A DNA stretch of 64,000 nt from Thozetella sp. PMI_491 (GCA_021432635.1 MU270139.1:18904-82903); one strand, 5' to 3'; positions 10,106 through 20,797 are shown, counted from the first letter of the stretch. Notes: generated by a model not told the origin, from the sequence alone. Numbers and translations are program-made.

Positions 10106-12735
10106 GTCGATGGGAAGGAGAAGATGTCTGGCTCAAGTTGGTTGTAGAATGTCTCTCGGCGAGACACATGTAATTGGGGAAAATATTAACTGAAAGGGAA
10201 ATGGGATATCTTGCAGGAGAGAAAGTGAGGATGGAGTATGTCGGGATACGTACGCCACGTCATTTTGAGTGTTGCATGATCCGAAGAAACAGGGAAGAGG
10301 GAGAAAGGCGACGACATCATGTTTAGCATCACGCTGGGAGGACGCCGATAGTTCTGGATCGGGAAAGAGCCCCAGGACTTGTGCAGGAAGTCCAAGGAAG
10401 GTACACTCCCTGATGCATGTGAACAAACATTCGTCGAAAAGCAATTGCAAGATGGACAGCAAGTCCCACGCATCACCCCCTCCACGATCGGTGCACAAAG
10501 GGAGAATATGCCTTTTCTCCGCAGACAATATAAGCACAACAGCCAAGCTGCTTCGTAACCACTTCTTGGGGGGCTGCGACAGCTCAGGTTATCACTAACA
10601 CCAGCCACTAGCTATGGAGCCACTGAGAGGGTCAAGGCATATAAAGCTCCCAAAAGCTCCACTGTATTGGCGACGAAAAAAATAAAATAAAAAAATACCA
10701 ACCCATTTCCTTCTTTGGCCCTCTGTAGGCAGCTTGGTCGAGCACTTCGTCCATCCGTATTGCGTACTTCGGCGCAGAGTTCTACAGTGGTCTGCTCGAG
10801 AAAGGGAAGAGACCGTGCCGAAAGGTCTACTGTGAGTAGGAGTCGAAAGGAGCATTTTTTTTAAAAAAAGCAAAAGAAAAAAAATCTGGTGCTGGAAGTG
10901 CCAAGTAGTGAGCGAGAAGGTTTCTGGAGACATGGATCTTGACAATGAGGCGCTCGGGCTGTCCGCTACAGCGTGGTCACGTCCTCGTCCTCAATCTCGA
11001 CCTCGTGAGGCCTGTGCATGTTAGTCATTCAGTCACGTGCTCTCCGTAGCCTGTGGATACTCTATATACTCTACCCTCCCTCTGGATGGTTGTCCGTCTT
11101 CCTTTCACCCCGCATTGCCTCGCCTTGCTTCACTTCACCTTGCCTCACCGCGTCTCGCGTCTCATCATATCACATTCCCAGGTCAGCCTTGTGCGGTGCA
11201 AGCAAGATTGGATTTGACTACCCAGCAAGGCATCGCATTTGCGCCAATCCAACAAGTGGACCCTTGCCCAGTGAGAGATTAGCCCAGGGAGGGATTAGAA
11301 CAAACCCAGCCCGCCTCTCTAGCTCTTCCAGAGATCAATGATAATATCAGACGGTCGGACCGACTGCTGTCGTTTCATACTGTATTTAAAGCCGGATCCG
11401 GATATGTGACCGGATCCAGCCGCTGATCTAGTTCCAATACAGGATAAATAGCTGGCTGGCAGCCAGCTATCCAGTAGAGGGGCCAAGCAAGCATCCACAA
11501 CCGATACAGCTCGTTTACAGTAATACAATTGCCTTTACTATATATCAACCAATGCACTCATACCTATATGCTCAACTGACAGCTCATAGCTGACTTCCGT
11601 CCTCCAACAAACTGACGCTGACTTTCACCCTTCCTTGGCTCACAGATAACCTAGAAAGCTCGCCTCTTTCTTGTCGCCGCGTGTTCTTGGCTGCTGAAAT
11701 GGTCAATGGCGACCATTGCAACAAGCCTGCCCCGCGCAGCCGGTCCGCAAAGATAGGCGAACTTGGATGTGCCTGCCCGGATGCCAAGGGGAAGTGATAT
11801 TCCTTGGGCTTTAAATCACTTTCGGATATAGGCCTGGTTGTAGCCATTCAGAGGGGAGATTGGGGGTTTCTCTGGTACGCCTTGCCTGGACCGAGATGCA
11901 TGTGATGGACGACTCGCCTCTGTTGAGCAGCTAGGCTATGCAAGCATGCACGGGGTTTGGAGTGTGGAGTGGAAACACGCTACAACAAACTGCACTACGT
12001 GAATGGATTGGGGTCTTGGCGCCGAGTCGAACGCCAGAAAGGAGGGATAACATTGCAAGTAGACCCGACTCCGGTGCATCTGTTTCCATCCCTTTCGGCA
12101 TACATTATGGAGAAGCCACTTTTTTGGCGTCCAAGAGACATAACTACGTGAGGTACCAAAGGGGCCAACGTTATATTAACTAACATGTCTTGCGTATCTT
12201 ATCTAAGATACTAAACTCTCGGCTGCCAAAATCAGTCCTAAATCAGCCCTACAGGACTGAGGCCGGATTTCTCCACATCTTCATCGCCTTAGGCCGTTCC
12301 AATTTCCTCCCCACGTCATGTTGGCAGCTAGCCGCAGGTCAGAATTTATTTAGTTCAGTGTCCCGCTGGAGGTAGAGCCACGGCCGCGTGGGTGGAGTGA
12401 CCAAGAGGGCTTCCATCCCTAGCAGTGTATAAACTTGATACGAAACAGGTAAGCCGGTCCCTCGTACAGAAAGTTGAATTCTATAGAACATCGAGGCCAA
12501 TCCAAAACTCGCCCCTCATTCCCACTGCAAGAAGACCTCGGGCAAAGCGATCCATCAATCTTCATATGTTTTCGGGCTAACAACAAAGTCTTTACCAAGT
12601 TAAACTACAAATATTCGTAAAGCAGCATCGTAAACTTCATAGACAAGGAAACCGAATGTTTTTATGCCTCGAATTCAAGGTTATACTTTCTATTAGGAGA
12701 ACAATCTCGAGTCTTCCACGAGACGCTCGCGTCTT
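10106..12735. other. Gene-poor region, 2.6 kb
   Basis: No protein gene could be supported. It contains A/T homopolymer tracts near 10674-10695 and 10855-10880, CT-rich and Cys/Ser-coding simple stretches near 11095-11170, and a palindrome cluster at 11354-11472. Several short open frames exist on both strands but have no recognisable domain or splice partner. It may hold non-coding transcripts or decayed sequence. Confidence 0.5.
11354..11472. repeat. Cluster of short palindromes
   Basis: Three perfect or near-perfect dyads lie within about 120 bp: GTCGG-A-CCGAC (11354-11364), CCGGATCCGG (11392-11401) with a second CCGGATCC at 11410-11417, and TAGCTGGCTG-G-CAGCCAGCTA (11449-11469) extendable by an A/T pair. 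The last can form a 10-11 bp stem with a one-base loop. This may be a hairpin remnant of a miniature element or a dense set of binding sites; neither is proven. Confidence 0.4.
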
Positions 12736-13746
12736 CTATGAGTTATACCCCGGCGGAGGAATTAGGGGAGAGTAGGAGGGCAAGTTTTCCTGACTCTTCT
12801 CTGCCTGCCCAGACAAAAGCCCATTCTTTGAGTAAACAATACATAGATTGTACCGTGCTGCAATAGACTCGGCAATACTAATCAACGCCTTCCTCCTCAA
12901 ATATGAATCAACGAAGATGGGAATGAAGACGTTGACATCAACAGAAAGCTTGCGAATTAAGCGAGCCGGCCCTTTTACCAGAACTTCGTCCTCAAGCTCC
13001 TGCATTATACCAGTATATTCTGTCACCCCTGCTTTATGTTCGACAGAGCTGGACTGCCACCGGTGTGTCTGGTAGTAGTAGAGCTGAATTGCCAGGTCAG
13101 AGACATCTATTCCCTCCTCGTAGTAAAGCGCGCCAAGAATATTACCAAGCTCCCTCCATTTTATCTTTTCTGGGAAATGGCCATGTCTGCAACGGTATAC
13201 AAACTCTGCCAAATACCTGGAAAGGTCATCAATTCTATGTTGAAAGAATCGCCGATAGACCCAGGAAGCAGGTTTCGGTATTTCGAGACCATAGTCTATG
13301 AGCAGCATACGCTCAATGTGGGACGGGATGCCGAAGATAATTGGGAAGGAGACGGAAACAGGACATTGAAGATCAAGTGGCGATTTGGTCGTTTCTGGAA
13401 CTGGAATGCCACTGCATTCTTGGTCGTATAATATCGCTGCAACGGCTCGCAGAGCTCTTCGTTCATCGCCGAAATAAGACACAGGATCATTATCGAGATA
13501 CTTCTTAAACTCTTCCACACATTCTCCCCTGCGGTAGATACCCTCTTGGATATAGCACAAGGCCTTAGTCCACGAAGGGTTTGGTAGAAGCTTCAGGTAA
13601 GCAGCACATTCGGGTCTCTCGGGACGCAGCACACAAGTTGTATGCCGTTTTTTAGCTGAGCGTGGTAGACAGGTATGACTCAATATCTCGAGTTCAATGT
13701 CACCCTCGCTATTGATTTCGTGCTTCATCTCAACAGTGCGGGACAT
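12736..13746 (-). CDS. Hypothetical protein, 336 aa
   Basis: A single open frame from ATG at 13746 to the stop at 12736. It is not recognised: no signal peptide, no transmembrane segment and no catalytic motif I can name. It starts acidic (EINSEGDIELEIL), has a mixed alpha/beta-looking body with segments such as IYRRGECVEEFKKYL, WVYRRFFQHRIDDLSRYLAE and VNVFIPIFVDSYLRRKALISI, and a Pro/Ser-rich tail ending PPPGYNS. The even spread of residue types and the length make it likely to be a real lineage-restricted gene. It borders an AT-rich decayed segment, consistent with an accessory location. Confidence 0.6.
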   Translation of the reverse strand: MSRTVEMKHEINSEGDIELEILSHTCLPRSAKKRHTTCVLRPERPECAAYLKLLPNPSWTKALCYIQEGIYRRGECVEEFKKYLDNDPVSYFGDERRALRAVAAILYDQECSGIPVPETTKSPLDLQCPVSVSFPIIFGIPSHIERMLLIDYGLEIPKPASWVYRRFFQHRIDDLSRYLAEFVYRCRHGHFPEKIKWRELGNILGALYYEEGIDVSDLAIQLYYYQTHRWQSSSVEHKAGVTEYTGIMQELEDEVLVKGPARLIRKLSVDVNVFIPIFVDSYLRRKALISIAESIAARYNLCIVYSKNGLLSGQAEKSQENLPSYSPLIPPPGYNS

Positions 13747-14627
13747 CGGTATCCGGAGGGCTGGGGATGCGGTTTAGCAAAGGCAAAACTTTTGTAATAC
13801 GATTTGACTAGCAATAATTAGTGGACTTACCTAGACAACAGAATCGGTAAGAATATTGATATAGGTACTTATAAGAAAGGGGTAAAATAATTCTAGACGA
13901 GAACTCTAGGTCAGATAATGTAACAAGCTATTTTACTCGTTAGAGATTCAGAGCTTCAAGGCGAACGTAAGACGCCATAAGCTTGCAACTAAAGATGGCT
14001 TCACAAAAGAACTGAAGCCGGACCTCTGGTCAGGGGATAGCCAGTGTAGCGATCGTTTTATCTTCTTGATCAGAGCCATCAGGGTCTAGCTATCAAGGTT
14101 GGCCCAAAAGCTTAAGATTTCAACCACAACTTAAGTTCGTTCGCTGGCCCTTTGAACCAGATTGGCAACTAAGCTTCCTGGCCACCTTGTTGGCCATTCC
14201 AGTGATCGTTCCTACCCTGTTTAAGGCTCCAATCGTTCTGGGTGTTACAGATAAATTATTATTCTGGACGCGATATAAGGTATATAGAATCTTAAATGAT
14301 TGGAAGGATACTAAAGGTATACATAGATAGGCACTATAACTATACTAATAAAATTGGTTTCATTGCCCTACGGCACGATCTATCATCTCCTAGTTTAACC
14401 TGGAATAATCTGTAGAAATCATTAACCGATTGCCCTGCTCATCCACTCCCTTCATGTACAATACTACCAGAATGGTATAAACAGAGGCTCCTCATCTCGC
14501 CATCAATAACAATATAACTTTCACAACCGTCCCTGCTCTCCCGGAATGCAGGGTCGCCTAAACCCAATTTCTTCAACCCGCTGTCTGTAAACCCTAATTT
14601 TCAACAAGCTACAAAAAGGTAAGGTTA
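13747..14627. other. AT-rich, probably mutated intergenic segment
   Basis: Visibly AT-rich, especially at 13800-13930 and 14250-14420, with no coding signal. It leads directly into the shikimate-dehydrogenase relic. Base composition and the neighbouring stop-ridden relic suggest repeat-induced point mutation, but no repeated partner can be seen in this window. Confidence 0.5.
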
Positions 14628-15116
14628 AAGGTGGGGCCGCTCGTGCGGCAGTACATGCGCTCTGGAAGCGGCTCAGCATCAGCAAATTCTACATGGCCAG
14701 CTAACTCAAGAGCGAAGGCGACGCCATCGTTAGCTCCTTTCAGGCCATTGGATTTGCCGGCGAGATTGTATGGGTTGATTCGGAAAGCAGGGCCAGCGAA
14801 CTAAAAGCACCCGTATTCATTGTCGGTACCATCCCTGACTTCCCGCCCAGCGAGGATGGAGAAAAGCTGGCGAAGAGGATCACCACAGTTTTCCTAAACA
14901 AGCCCGAGAAAGGACACATTTAGGAGATGTGTTATCATCCTAAACCGGTTACTGCGTTCTGCGAAGAGGCCGTAAGGGCAGACTGGTAGGTGCCGCGGGG
15001 GACGGAATGCATATTTACTAGGGCGTAGCGAGCAGGTCTTGTGGGTGGAGGTCCCTCTAGAGCGGTTCCAATTTGACGAACCAAATGAACTTATTAGAGA
15101 TGCTTGGAAAATTTAG
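14628..15116 (+). pseudogene. Shikimate/quinate dehydrogenase relic
   Basis: Frame 2 reads through a recognisable C-terminal half of a fungal shikimate/quinate 5-dehydrogenase: GGAARAAVHALWKRLSISKF (NAD-binding glycine region), then IVGTIPDFPPSEDGEKLAKR, and EMCYHPKPVTAFCEEA. In-frame stops occur at 14702-14704, 14921-14923, 14987-14989 and 15026-15028. The terminal segment QVLWVEVPLERF continues in another frame from about 15033 to the stop at 15114-15116, so there is at least one frameshift. The N-terminal substrate-binding half is missing or unrecognisable upstream. Intact relatives interconvert quinate or shikimate with their dehydro forms. The stops are TAA/TAG, compatible with C-to-T decay of Gln codons. 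This gene cannot make a functional enzyme. Confidence 0.8.
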
Positions 15117-15897
15117 CTGGCATATTACAGTTGCTTCTAGCTTTGATACCGCTGTATCTTTAGGCTGGTGCTTAGGTAACCTTGATGTCTGCATTTGCAA
15201 CAACATTTAGTTATGGCTATTGCCGGATCAGCGATACGTTGGAGGGGTTAGTTAAAGGCATTTCGCTCGTGGATTGACAGTTTCCAACAGGCTTTCTTGA
15301 AGATAAAAGCAGCCCCTATAGACCAGCCCACTTCGCATCTACCGAGCTAGGGGCCTAAGATGGCTGCGACTGCTATGTCTTTTCCATGCCAACAGTATTG
15401 ACTCAGTGAAGCCACAATATTTGATCTCGACCGTGTTTTCGCGTCACCAACCCATGCCTACTCTTGGGTTGCGGCCGCGTTGTAGCCGGCTCTGTTCTCT
15501 GCCGGGCGCCGAACTTAGTGGAGACTGGCCTCGACGGGCTAATTCATACCCGGAAGCAACCTTTCTAATCGTGCTTGGACATGCCCAGCTAGATTCGATG
15601 CCTAGAAACCCAAGGCCGCTCCTAGCTTCAATTTCTTGATCTTCAATCTTTCCCCTCGTTCCGCGCAGAAGCGGGGTTATCCATTTCCCCGAGGATATAG
15701 CATCTGCCGAAACTCGCTCTACCCCAAACCTTCAGGCGTGGCCCACTCGGGTAGTAGTGGAGGTCTCCAGGTGTTCTGGTAGGTGGAGGTATATAGCCAA
15801 TTGCTTCTCCTGGTACCCCGACCTACCCAGCTACAACTACATTTCAGCGCCAAGAACATCTTGGCCCGTTCAGCTTGCCCATTCCATCTCCTCCGCT
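15117..15897. other. Intergenic region upstream of maleylacetate reductase
   Basis: 781 bp with no supported gene. The frame of the next gene is open upstream to 15757, but family alignment and Met context favour translation from 15898. Confidence 0.5.
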
Positions 15898-16971
15898 ATG
15901 GACGCATTCGAGTATGTTAGTCACCCGGTACGAGTTGTATTTGGGAGCGGAACAATCCAAAAGTTGCCCGAGGAGCTCGCGAAGCTTAAAGTTTCTCGGC
16001 CTTTGGTGCTTTCGACGCCGCAACAGACGGAGCATGCGGAGCATGTCAAGAAAGTGCTTGAAGGTCGGGTTGCTGGGTTGTTTGGCGAAGCCACGATGCA
16101 TACACCCACTGATGTGACCGAGCGTGCTGTCGAGTACGCAACTTCAACCAACGCCGATTCCGTCATTTCAATCGGTGGTGGAAGCACTATTGGACTAGGA
16201 AAGGCCATCAGCATCCGGACGGGGCTGTGTCATATCACTATTCCTACCACATACGCCGGCAGCGAAGTCACCCCAATCTTAGGAGAGACCGCAAATGGCC
16301 GCAAGGAGACACGATCAGACCCAAAAATCCGACCGTCAACTGTTATCTACGACGTCGACTATACATTTTCGCTCCCAGTAGGCCTTACCGCAACGAGTGG
16401 CGTCAATGCCATCGCGCATGCGGTCGAGGCGCTCTACGCTCAGAATGGCAACCCTATCATTAGCCTCCTCGCACAGGAAGGTACCCGTGCCCTCGCCACT
16501 TCGCTACCGGAACTTATCAACAATCCAAAGTCGAAGGAAGCACGATCTCAAGCGTTATATGGCGCCTGGCTCTGCGGTACCTGTCTCGGGAACGTCGGCA
16601 TGTCTCTCCACCATAAGCTATGCCACGTCCTCGGGGGTACTTTTAACCTACCACATGCGGAGACCCACACTATCGTCCTGCCGCATGCGCTATCGTATAA
16701 TGCCCCCCGAATCCCCGACGCCCTGACGAAGCTAGCAGAGGCCCTTCCCGAGAGTGACGGAGACGCGGTCAAGGGCCTAAACCTGCTTCTGGGAAAGCTG
16801 AAGGTAGAGCGGGGGCTCAAGGCATTCGGTATGAAAGAGGAGGATATAGACAAGGCGGCCGACATTGCCGTCTCTAACCCGTATTGGAACCCGCGCGAGG
16901 TTGAACGCACGGCTGTTCGAGAACTTATTCGGCGTGCTTGGGCTGGAGAGGATGCTAGAAGCGATTTATAG
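15898..16971 (+). CDS. Maleylacetate reductase (iron-type ADH family)
   Basis: NAD(P)H-dependent reduction of maleylacetate to 3-oxoadipate, the step after ring opening of hydroxyquinol or chlorocatechols; it feeds the 3-oxoadipate route. The enzyme is 357 aa in one exon, the usual length. Visible motifs: FGSGTIQKLPEEL near the N-terminus, the nucleotide site SIGGGSTIGLGKAI, ITIPTTYAGSEVTP, then ATSGVNAIAHAVEALYA and SLHHKLCHVLGGTFNLPHAE with the histidines of the metal site. The ATG at 15898 is chosen because MDAFEYVSHPVRVVFGSG matches family N-termini; an upstream in-frame ATG at 15757 would add 47 unlikely residues. It is convergent with the FAD monooxygenase at 17491, a plausible upstream enzyme. 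No intradiol dioxygenase is present in the window, so the pathway would be completed elsewhere. Confidence 0.92.
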   Translation: MDAFEYVSHPVRVVFGSGTIQKLPEELAKLKVSRPLVLSTPQQTEHAEHVKKVLEGRVAGLFGEATMHTPTDVTERAVEYATSTNADSVISIGGGSTIGLGKAISIRTGLCHITIPTTYAGSEVTPILGETANGRKETRSDPKIRPSTVIYDVDYTFSLPVGLTATSGVNAIAHAVEALYAQNGNPIISLLAQEGTRALATSLPELINNPKSKEARSQALYGAWLCGTCLGNVGMSLHHKLCHVLGGTFNLPHAETHTIVLPHALSYNAPRIPDALTKLAEALPESDGDAVKGLNLLLGKLKVERGLKAFGMKEEDIDKAADIAVSNPYWNPREVERTAVRELIRRAWAGEDARSDL

Positions 16972-17490
16972 CAATTAGGATAGCGTTGATATATATAAGT
17001 GAGGGTATGTTGTAACAAGTATTGTAATTGGTCCTTGGGCGGGATCCTAAATACGACCATACCACGTATTACAGGGAAACTTTGATCATCCGTGCATTCT
17101 CGTATGACAAGGATGATCGGAAAGACAGTAGTGTTCCTCTCCCTCTTTGGAGTAGCGACATCAGGGGAAAGCGCTCCAAAGAGGCGGCACATCGGTTCAC
17201 TCTCTTGAGATTGTGTGGGCCTGCTGGACGATTGCCGTGCTACGCATAATTCACATGGTATAATATTGTCGCATAATGCAGGATAGCATCTCAGTTTTAG
17301 GGCTTATAATGTCGCATTTTTAGACGAACGGCGCGAAGGTGTTTGTTTTTAAAGACATAAAGGGCAAATCTTTTCGCTTGCTATAGTAGGATCCAGCCCA
17401 CCAATCTTGTCTAGTTTCCAATCCGACATATCCGCTCCGTTGCCAACTCTGCGGCATGCTCTTATTATACTCCCTTGATCGAAATTACGC
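16972..17490. other. Convergent 3' intergenic region
   Basis: 519 bp between two convergent genes. AT-rich near 16980-17020 and 17250-17350, as expected for 3' ends; no gene seen. Confidence 0.5.
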
Positions 17491-18750
17491 CTACGGCTGC
17501 ATCTCCTCAATTTGCTGATATGCACCGCGGAATAGGCCTGCCATAGCTTGGGCGCCGTCGTCGCCACCGAACATCATCTCGCCGTTGCTGACAGTCTCCT
17601 CAGCCTTTTCCTTCGCGCGCGCCCACATGTCCAGCTCGAACTCCTTTATCAACGGGGCCAGGGCGATCTGGAAGGAAGTCGCATTATGGCCCGCGGCCTC
17701 GTAGGCCTTGATGATTGCCTCGGATAATAGCAGCGAGTCCCAAAGGGCTAAGTTGACGCCCTCGCCAGCCCAGGGACACATAACGTGCGCAGCATCGCCG
17801 ATGAGCGTCACGCCGGGTTTATGGTCCCAGCTACGGCCGGGAGGGAGGACGCAAAGCGGCTTGACGTCGATAATAGCGCCCGGGTTGGCAGCCGACTCCT
17901 CATCGCAGGCAATGCTGACTAGCTCCTTCAGTGTTGCGCCCCAGCGGCCAAGGAGCGCATCGTCGTTGAGAATGAGGTCCTTCGCTTGCGCAGCCGTCAT
18001 ATTGGCCAAGCCCGAGTTTTTCGCAAAATCCTGATCCCCGGTGGTGAGCATCAGGTAGATCCTAGCCGAGTCCTGGGACGTGCGGTGTGACATGACGCCG
18101 TGCTTGGTCCCGAGCGCCATGAAGCTCCCCGGCCCAATCAGCTTCGCCAGTTCGGGGTACTTGTTCGTGATTTGGCGAATGGTGACGTTAATGTTTTGCA
18201 TCCCCGAGTATTGCGGCCTCACGTCGGTCAGAAGCGGGCGGACCCGGGACCATGTGCCGTCGGCGCCGACGGCCAGGTCAAATGTCTGCTTGCCGTGGGG
18301 GCCAAAGTCTAGCTCCGTCTCAGTGCGGCCGGCGGTGTTGGAGCTAGTAGCCGACAAGAGTTTGTGGCCCCACTTGATGGTCCCGGCCGGGAGGTTGTCG
18401 ATGAGAAGCTTGTGCAGCGCATTTCGCGAGATCTCGGGGCGCGTCGATAGCTCGCCCTGATCAGCCCAGAGGATGTTACCGTCTTTGTCAGACACGATAT
18501 CGGCCTCGCTGCACTCGCCCGTCAGCGCGGCGAATTGGTCGTACAGACCGCACCGCTTGATGGCAGCGAGCCCGGACTCCTCGTGTAGATCCAGCATTCC
18601 CACCGGCTGGGCGAGCTCTTCATCGGTAGGCTTCTGGCGAAGCTCGAAGATGGTGCACGGGACGCCACGTTTGTGCAGCAAGAGGCCGAGGCCGAGGCCG
18701 CCGGGGCCACCGCCAACAATAGCAATGCGTGGAGAGGGAGCAGAAGCCAT
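17491..18750 (-). CDS. FAD-dependent monooxygenase (TetX/aromatic hydroxylase type)
   Basis: A single exon of 419 aa. The N-terminus RIAIVGGGPGGLGLGLLLHK is the Rossmann FAD site, the middle VGADGTWSRVRPLL is the DG motif region, and LIGDAAHVMCPWAGEGVNLA is the GD motif contacting the FAD ribityl chain. These define the group A flavoprotein monooxygenases that hydroxylate aromatic or polyketide rings using NAD(P)H and O2; overall the sequence resembles TetX-like members. There is no targeting signal. Next to maleylacetate reductase, it could supply a hydroxylated aromatic precursor such as a trihydroxybenzene, but this is inferred only from position. Detoxification of a xenobiotic is an equally open alternative. 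Confidence 0.9.
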   Translation of the reverse strand: MASAPSPRIAIVGGGPGGLGLGLLLHKRGVPCTIFELRQKPTDEELAQPVGMLDLHEESGLAAIKRCGLYDQFAALTGECSEADIVSDKDGNILWADQGELSTRPEISRNALHKLLIDNLPAGTIKWGHKLLSATSSNTAGRTETELDFGPHGKQTFDLAVGADGTWSRVRPLLTDVRPQYSGMQNINVTIRQITNKYPELAKLIGPGSFMALGTKHGVMSHRTSQDSARIYLMLTTGDQDFAKNSGLANMTAAQAKDLILNDDALLGRWGATLKELVSIACDEESAANPGAIIDVKPLCVLPPGRSWDHKPGVTLIGDAAHVMCPWAGEGVNLALWDSLLLSEAIIKAYEAAGHNATSFQIALAPLIKEFELDMWARAKEKAEETVSNGEMMFGGDDGAQAMAGLFRGAYQQIEEMQP

Positions 18751-19619
18751 GATACGATGTCAGTGGGTTTCGTGGGAAATTTTGGCCGGAGGTGGTGGAA
18801 GTGATAGTTAAGCTTTGATGGTTTGTCTCCGACACAGATGGCCGTATGCAGCAAGAGCCGAGTTGATTTTTGAATGTCGTTGTGGTTTCCGAGCAGCTGT
18901 GATAGGGAGGAAAGACGCGTTGCCAGCCGATTTAAATACTACATACATCGAGCCCTCTACCCCTATCCCATCCCCTATTTTCTGCCTACCTCATTTTTGC
19001 GACGGTTTGGCATGACTCTACTCGGGGCTTGCATATTCCCAATCCGGCCAAACCGGTGGTATGCTTCGGCGGACCTATCCTAGCGCCCATTGAAATCGGG
19101 TCCGGGCCATTGGCGTCGGGAGGTAGCAACTACCGACGGCTCCGGCTTTTTGATGCTAACGGGCAGCTGTTAACAACTGTCTGTCCCTGACACCTGAACT
19201 TTTATGTAACTAGCAATTGTGCCAGATCCAGTTGCTAATTCCTCCGTCTTGGCCCAAAGTGATGATCCATTCTCCCGTCTTACCTCACTGACTTGGGCTA
19301 TGATGCCTTTTAGGTGACTCGAGGCATTAGGTATTCCAGCCACAGTTCACCGCCCGTAGCACCGCCTTTGCCAGGCCACAGAAGTCATCCTGAATGCCTT
19401 ACTCGCTCTAGTTTCTTGTCGAATTCTTGACTAGATCAACCGTCTCTAGATTTCTCGAACCAATTAGTTACATGCCTTCTGCTAGTTCCATCCCTTGTTT
19501 GTTTACCGAAGCCGAACAAGATGTCTCTAGACACTGGGATTCGGCCGGAAGATCGTGAGGCATCTCTGAACGGCAATGAAATCTGACGATCCCAGAGTGT
19601 ATCGCATCCAGCAGTTGAC
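18751..19619. other. Intergenic region, no gene seen
   Basis: 869 bp between the FAD monooxygenase start and the HET-like fragment; promoter of the former. Contains only short unsupported frames. Confidence 0.5.
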
Positions 19620-20348
19620 ATGTGCGATCTGTGTCGTACGATCGACTTCCGCTACTTCCCCTTACACTCATTTAGGTTGAAGAAAGGCAGAGACGAGGTA
19701 ATATTAGGGTATTTAGATGACATTATGAGCCGACAACACTGCTCATTCTGTAAATTCATCGTAGCGTCACTACAAACTTTCACCAGCTTCGAGGAATTGC
19801 CAACTTACTCCGATGAGAGAAGGGTCAAGTGTTATCTGAGTCAAGGGACCCTCATTATGCGTACGGGGACCAACATTGTCTCCGAGGCAGTAGAATTTAA
19901 ACCCTTTCCAACGTTGCAAGAAGTCCTCAATGAGCCGTCGAACTACAACGATGCGGGTAACCATGGCAAAGTCAAGTAACTTATTCAGAATACTTCATCC
20001 CCTTAATTCGATACTAACAGCTCTTAGAGTATTTTGATATCAGTCGCAGCCGATGAACCAGATATGGTTCCACACCGTCCAGCATGTCTTCTCCCTGAAT
20101 GGGTTGATTTCCAGCGGATCATGGCATGGCTGAAGGACTGCGATTGTAGCACTGTTGGAATCATACCAACGTACCTTCCAGAGAACTTCCGGCTTGTTGA
20201 TGTAGAAAATCATTGTATCGTGACCGGTTTTAGTTCTAAAATCCGCTACCGCGGAGGGTTGAAATTACTCTTGGGTAACTTTTCCAATCGGATGCCGTTT
20301 TATGCAGCTGTTCCGAGAATATCCATACAATTAAGCCTCAGACGATAG
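19620..20348 (+). pseudogene. N-terminal fragment of a HET-type protein
   Basis: Two exons, 19620-19975 and 20030-20348, join in frame with a GTAACT donor, a CTAAC branch site and a TTAGAG acceptor (224 aa). The start MCDLCRTIDF, the segment IMAWLKDCDC and the line ENFRLVDVENHCIV are the standard N-terminal scaffold preceding a HET domain. Just after SSKIRY, where a HET domain would normally begin, the sequence departs from the family and stops at 20346-20348. The HET effector domain is therefore missing, by truncation, frameshift or rearrangement. It is either a relic or a short protein that could interfere with full-length homologues. No downstream HET core is seen. Confidence 0.6.
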
Positions 20349-20797
20349 TTTAGCAATAAAATAGATACTGATTCACTGATGAAGTGAGCTCCCACTTCAC
20401 CCTTGAGACGCCTGTGGGCCGACTCTGGACTGCCCTTCGGACAAAGTTCTGATTCCTTTGAGGGCTAAGGCCACGATCCAAGAGCATAAGAAGAATGGCA
20501 TTGCGGCAGGATTCACCGTCCGTTGAAGGGAAAAGGCGTTCTTGCACCGTAGAAGACCTATTTCCGCAAATAGTTAGTTAAGATAAATACATACATAAAT
20601 ACTTACCTACGACAAGGAGGGCAAGGTATTGATTGACTTGGCAACTTCCTATCCGGGTCTACCACGTGACTACTAATGCAGAGTCATCGATGACGGCCTC
20701 TCTCAATAGTTGTAGTCATTCTTGTTTTGTAGCCATTATCACAGAGATTATGCGTGACATGAAGGCGGCAAACCATCGTCATATTCACACGAGGCAA
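20349..20797. other. Intergenic region
   Basis: 449 bp. The frame of the following gene is open from 20633, so the true start could lie in this segment. Nothing else supported. Confidence 0.45.

Noticed and set aside
10133-10608. Two overlapping minus-strand frames rich in Ser, Cys and Phe
   Set aside because: Composition follows a CT-rich stretch, overlapping frames are equally open, and no family features appear.
15757-15897. 47-residue extension of maleylacetate reductase
   Set aside because: Family N-termini start at the MDAFEY-equivalent Met; the extension looks like untranslated leader.
17028-17249. Small plus-strand frame between two convergent genes
   Set aside because: Lies in 3' flanking sequence with no recognisable feature.
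6065-18750. A polyketide biosynthetic cluster around the 6-MSA-decarboxylase-like gene
   Set aside because: No polyketide synthase, acyltransferase or other backbone enzyme is present in the window.
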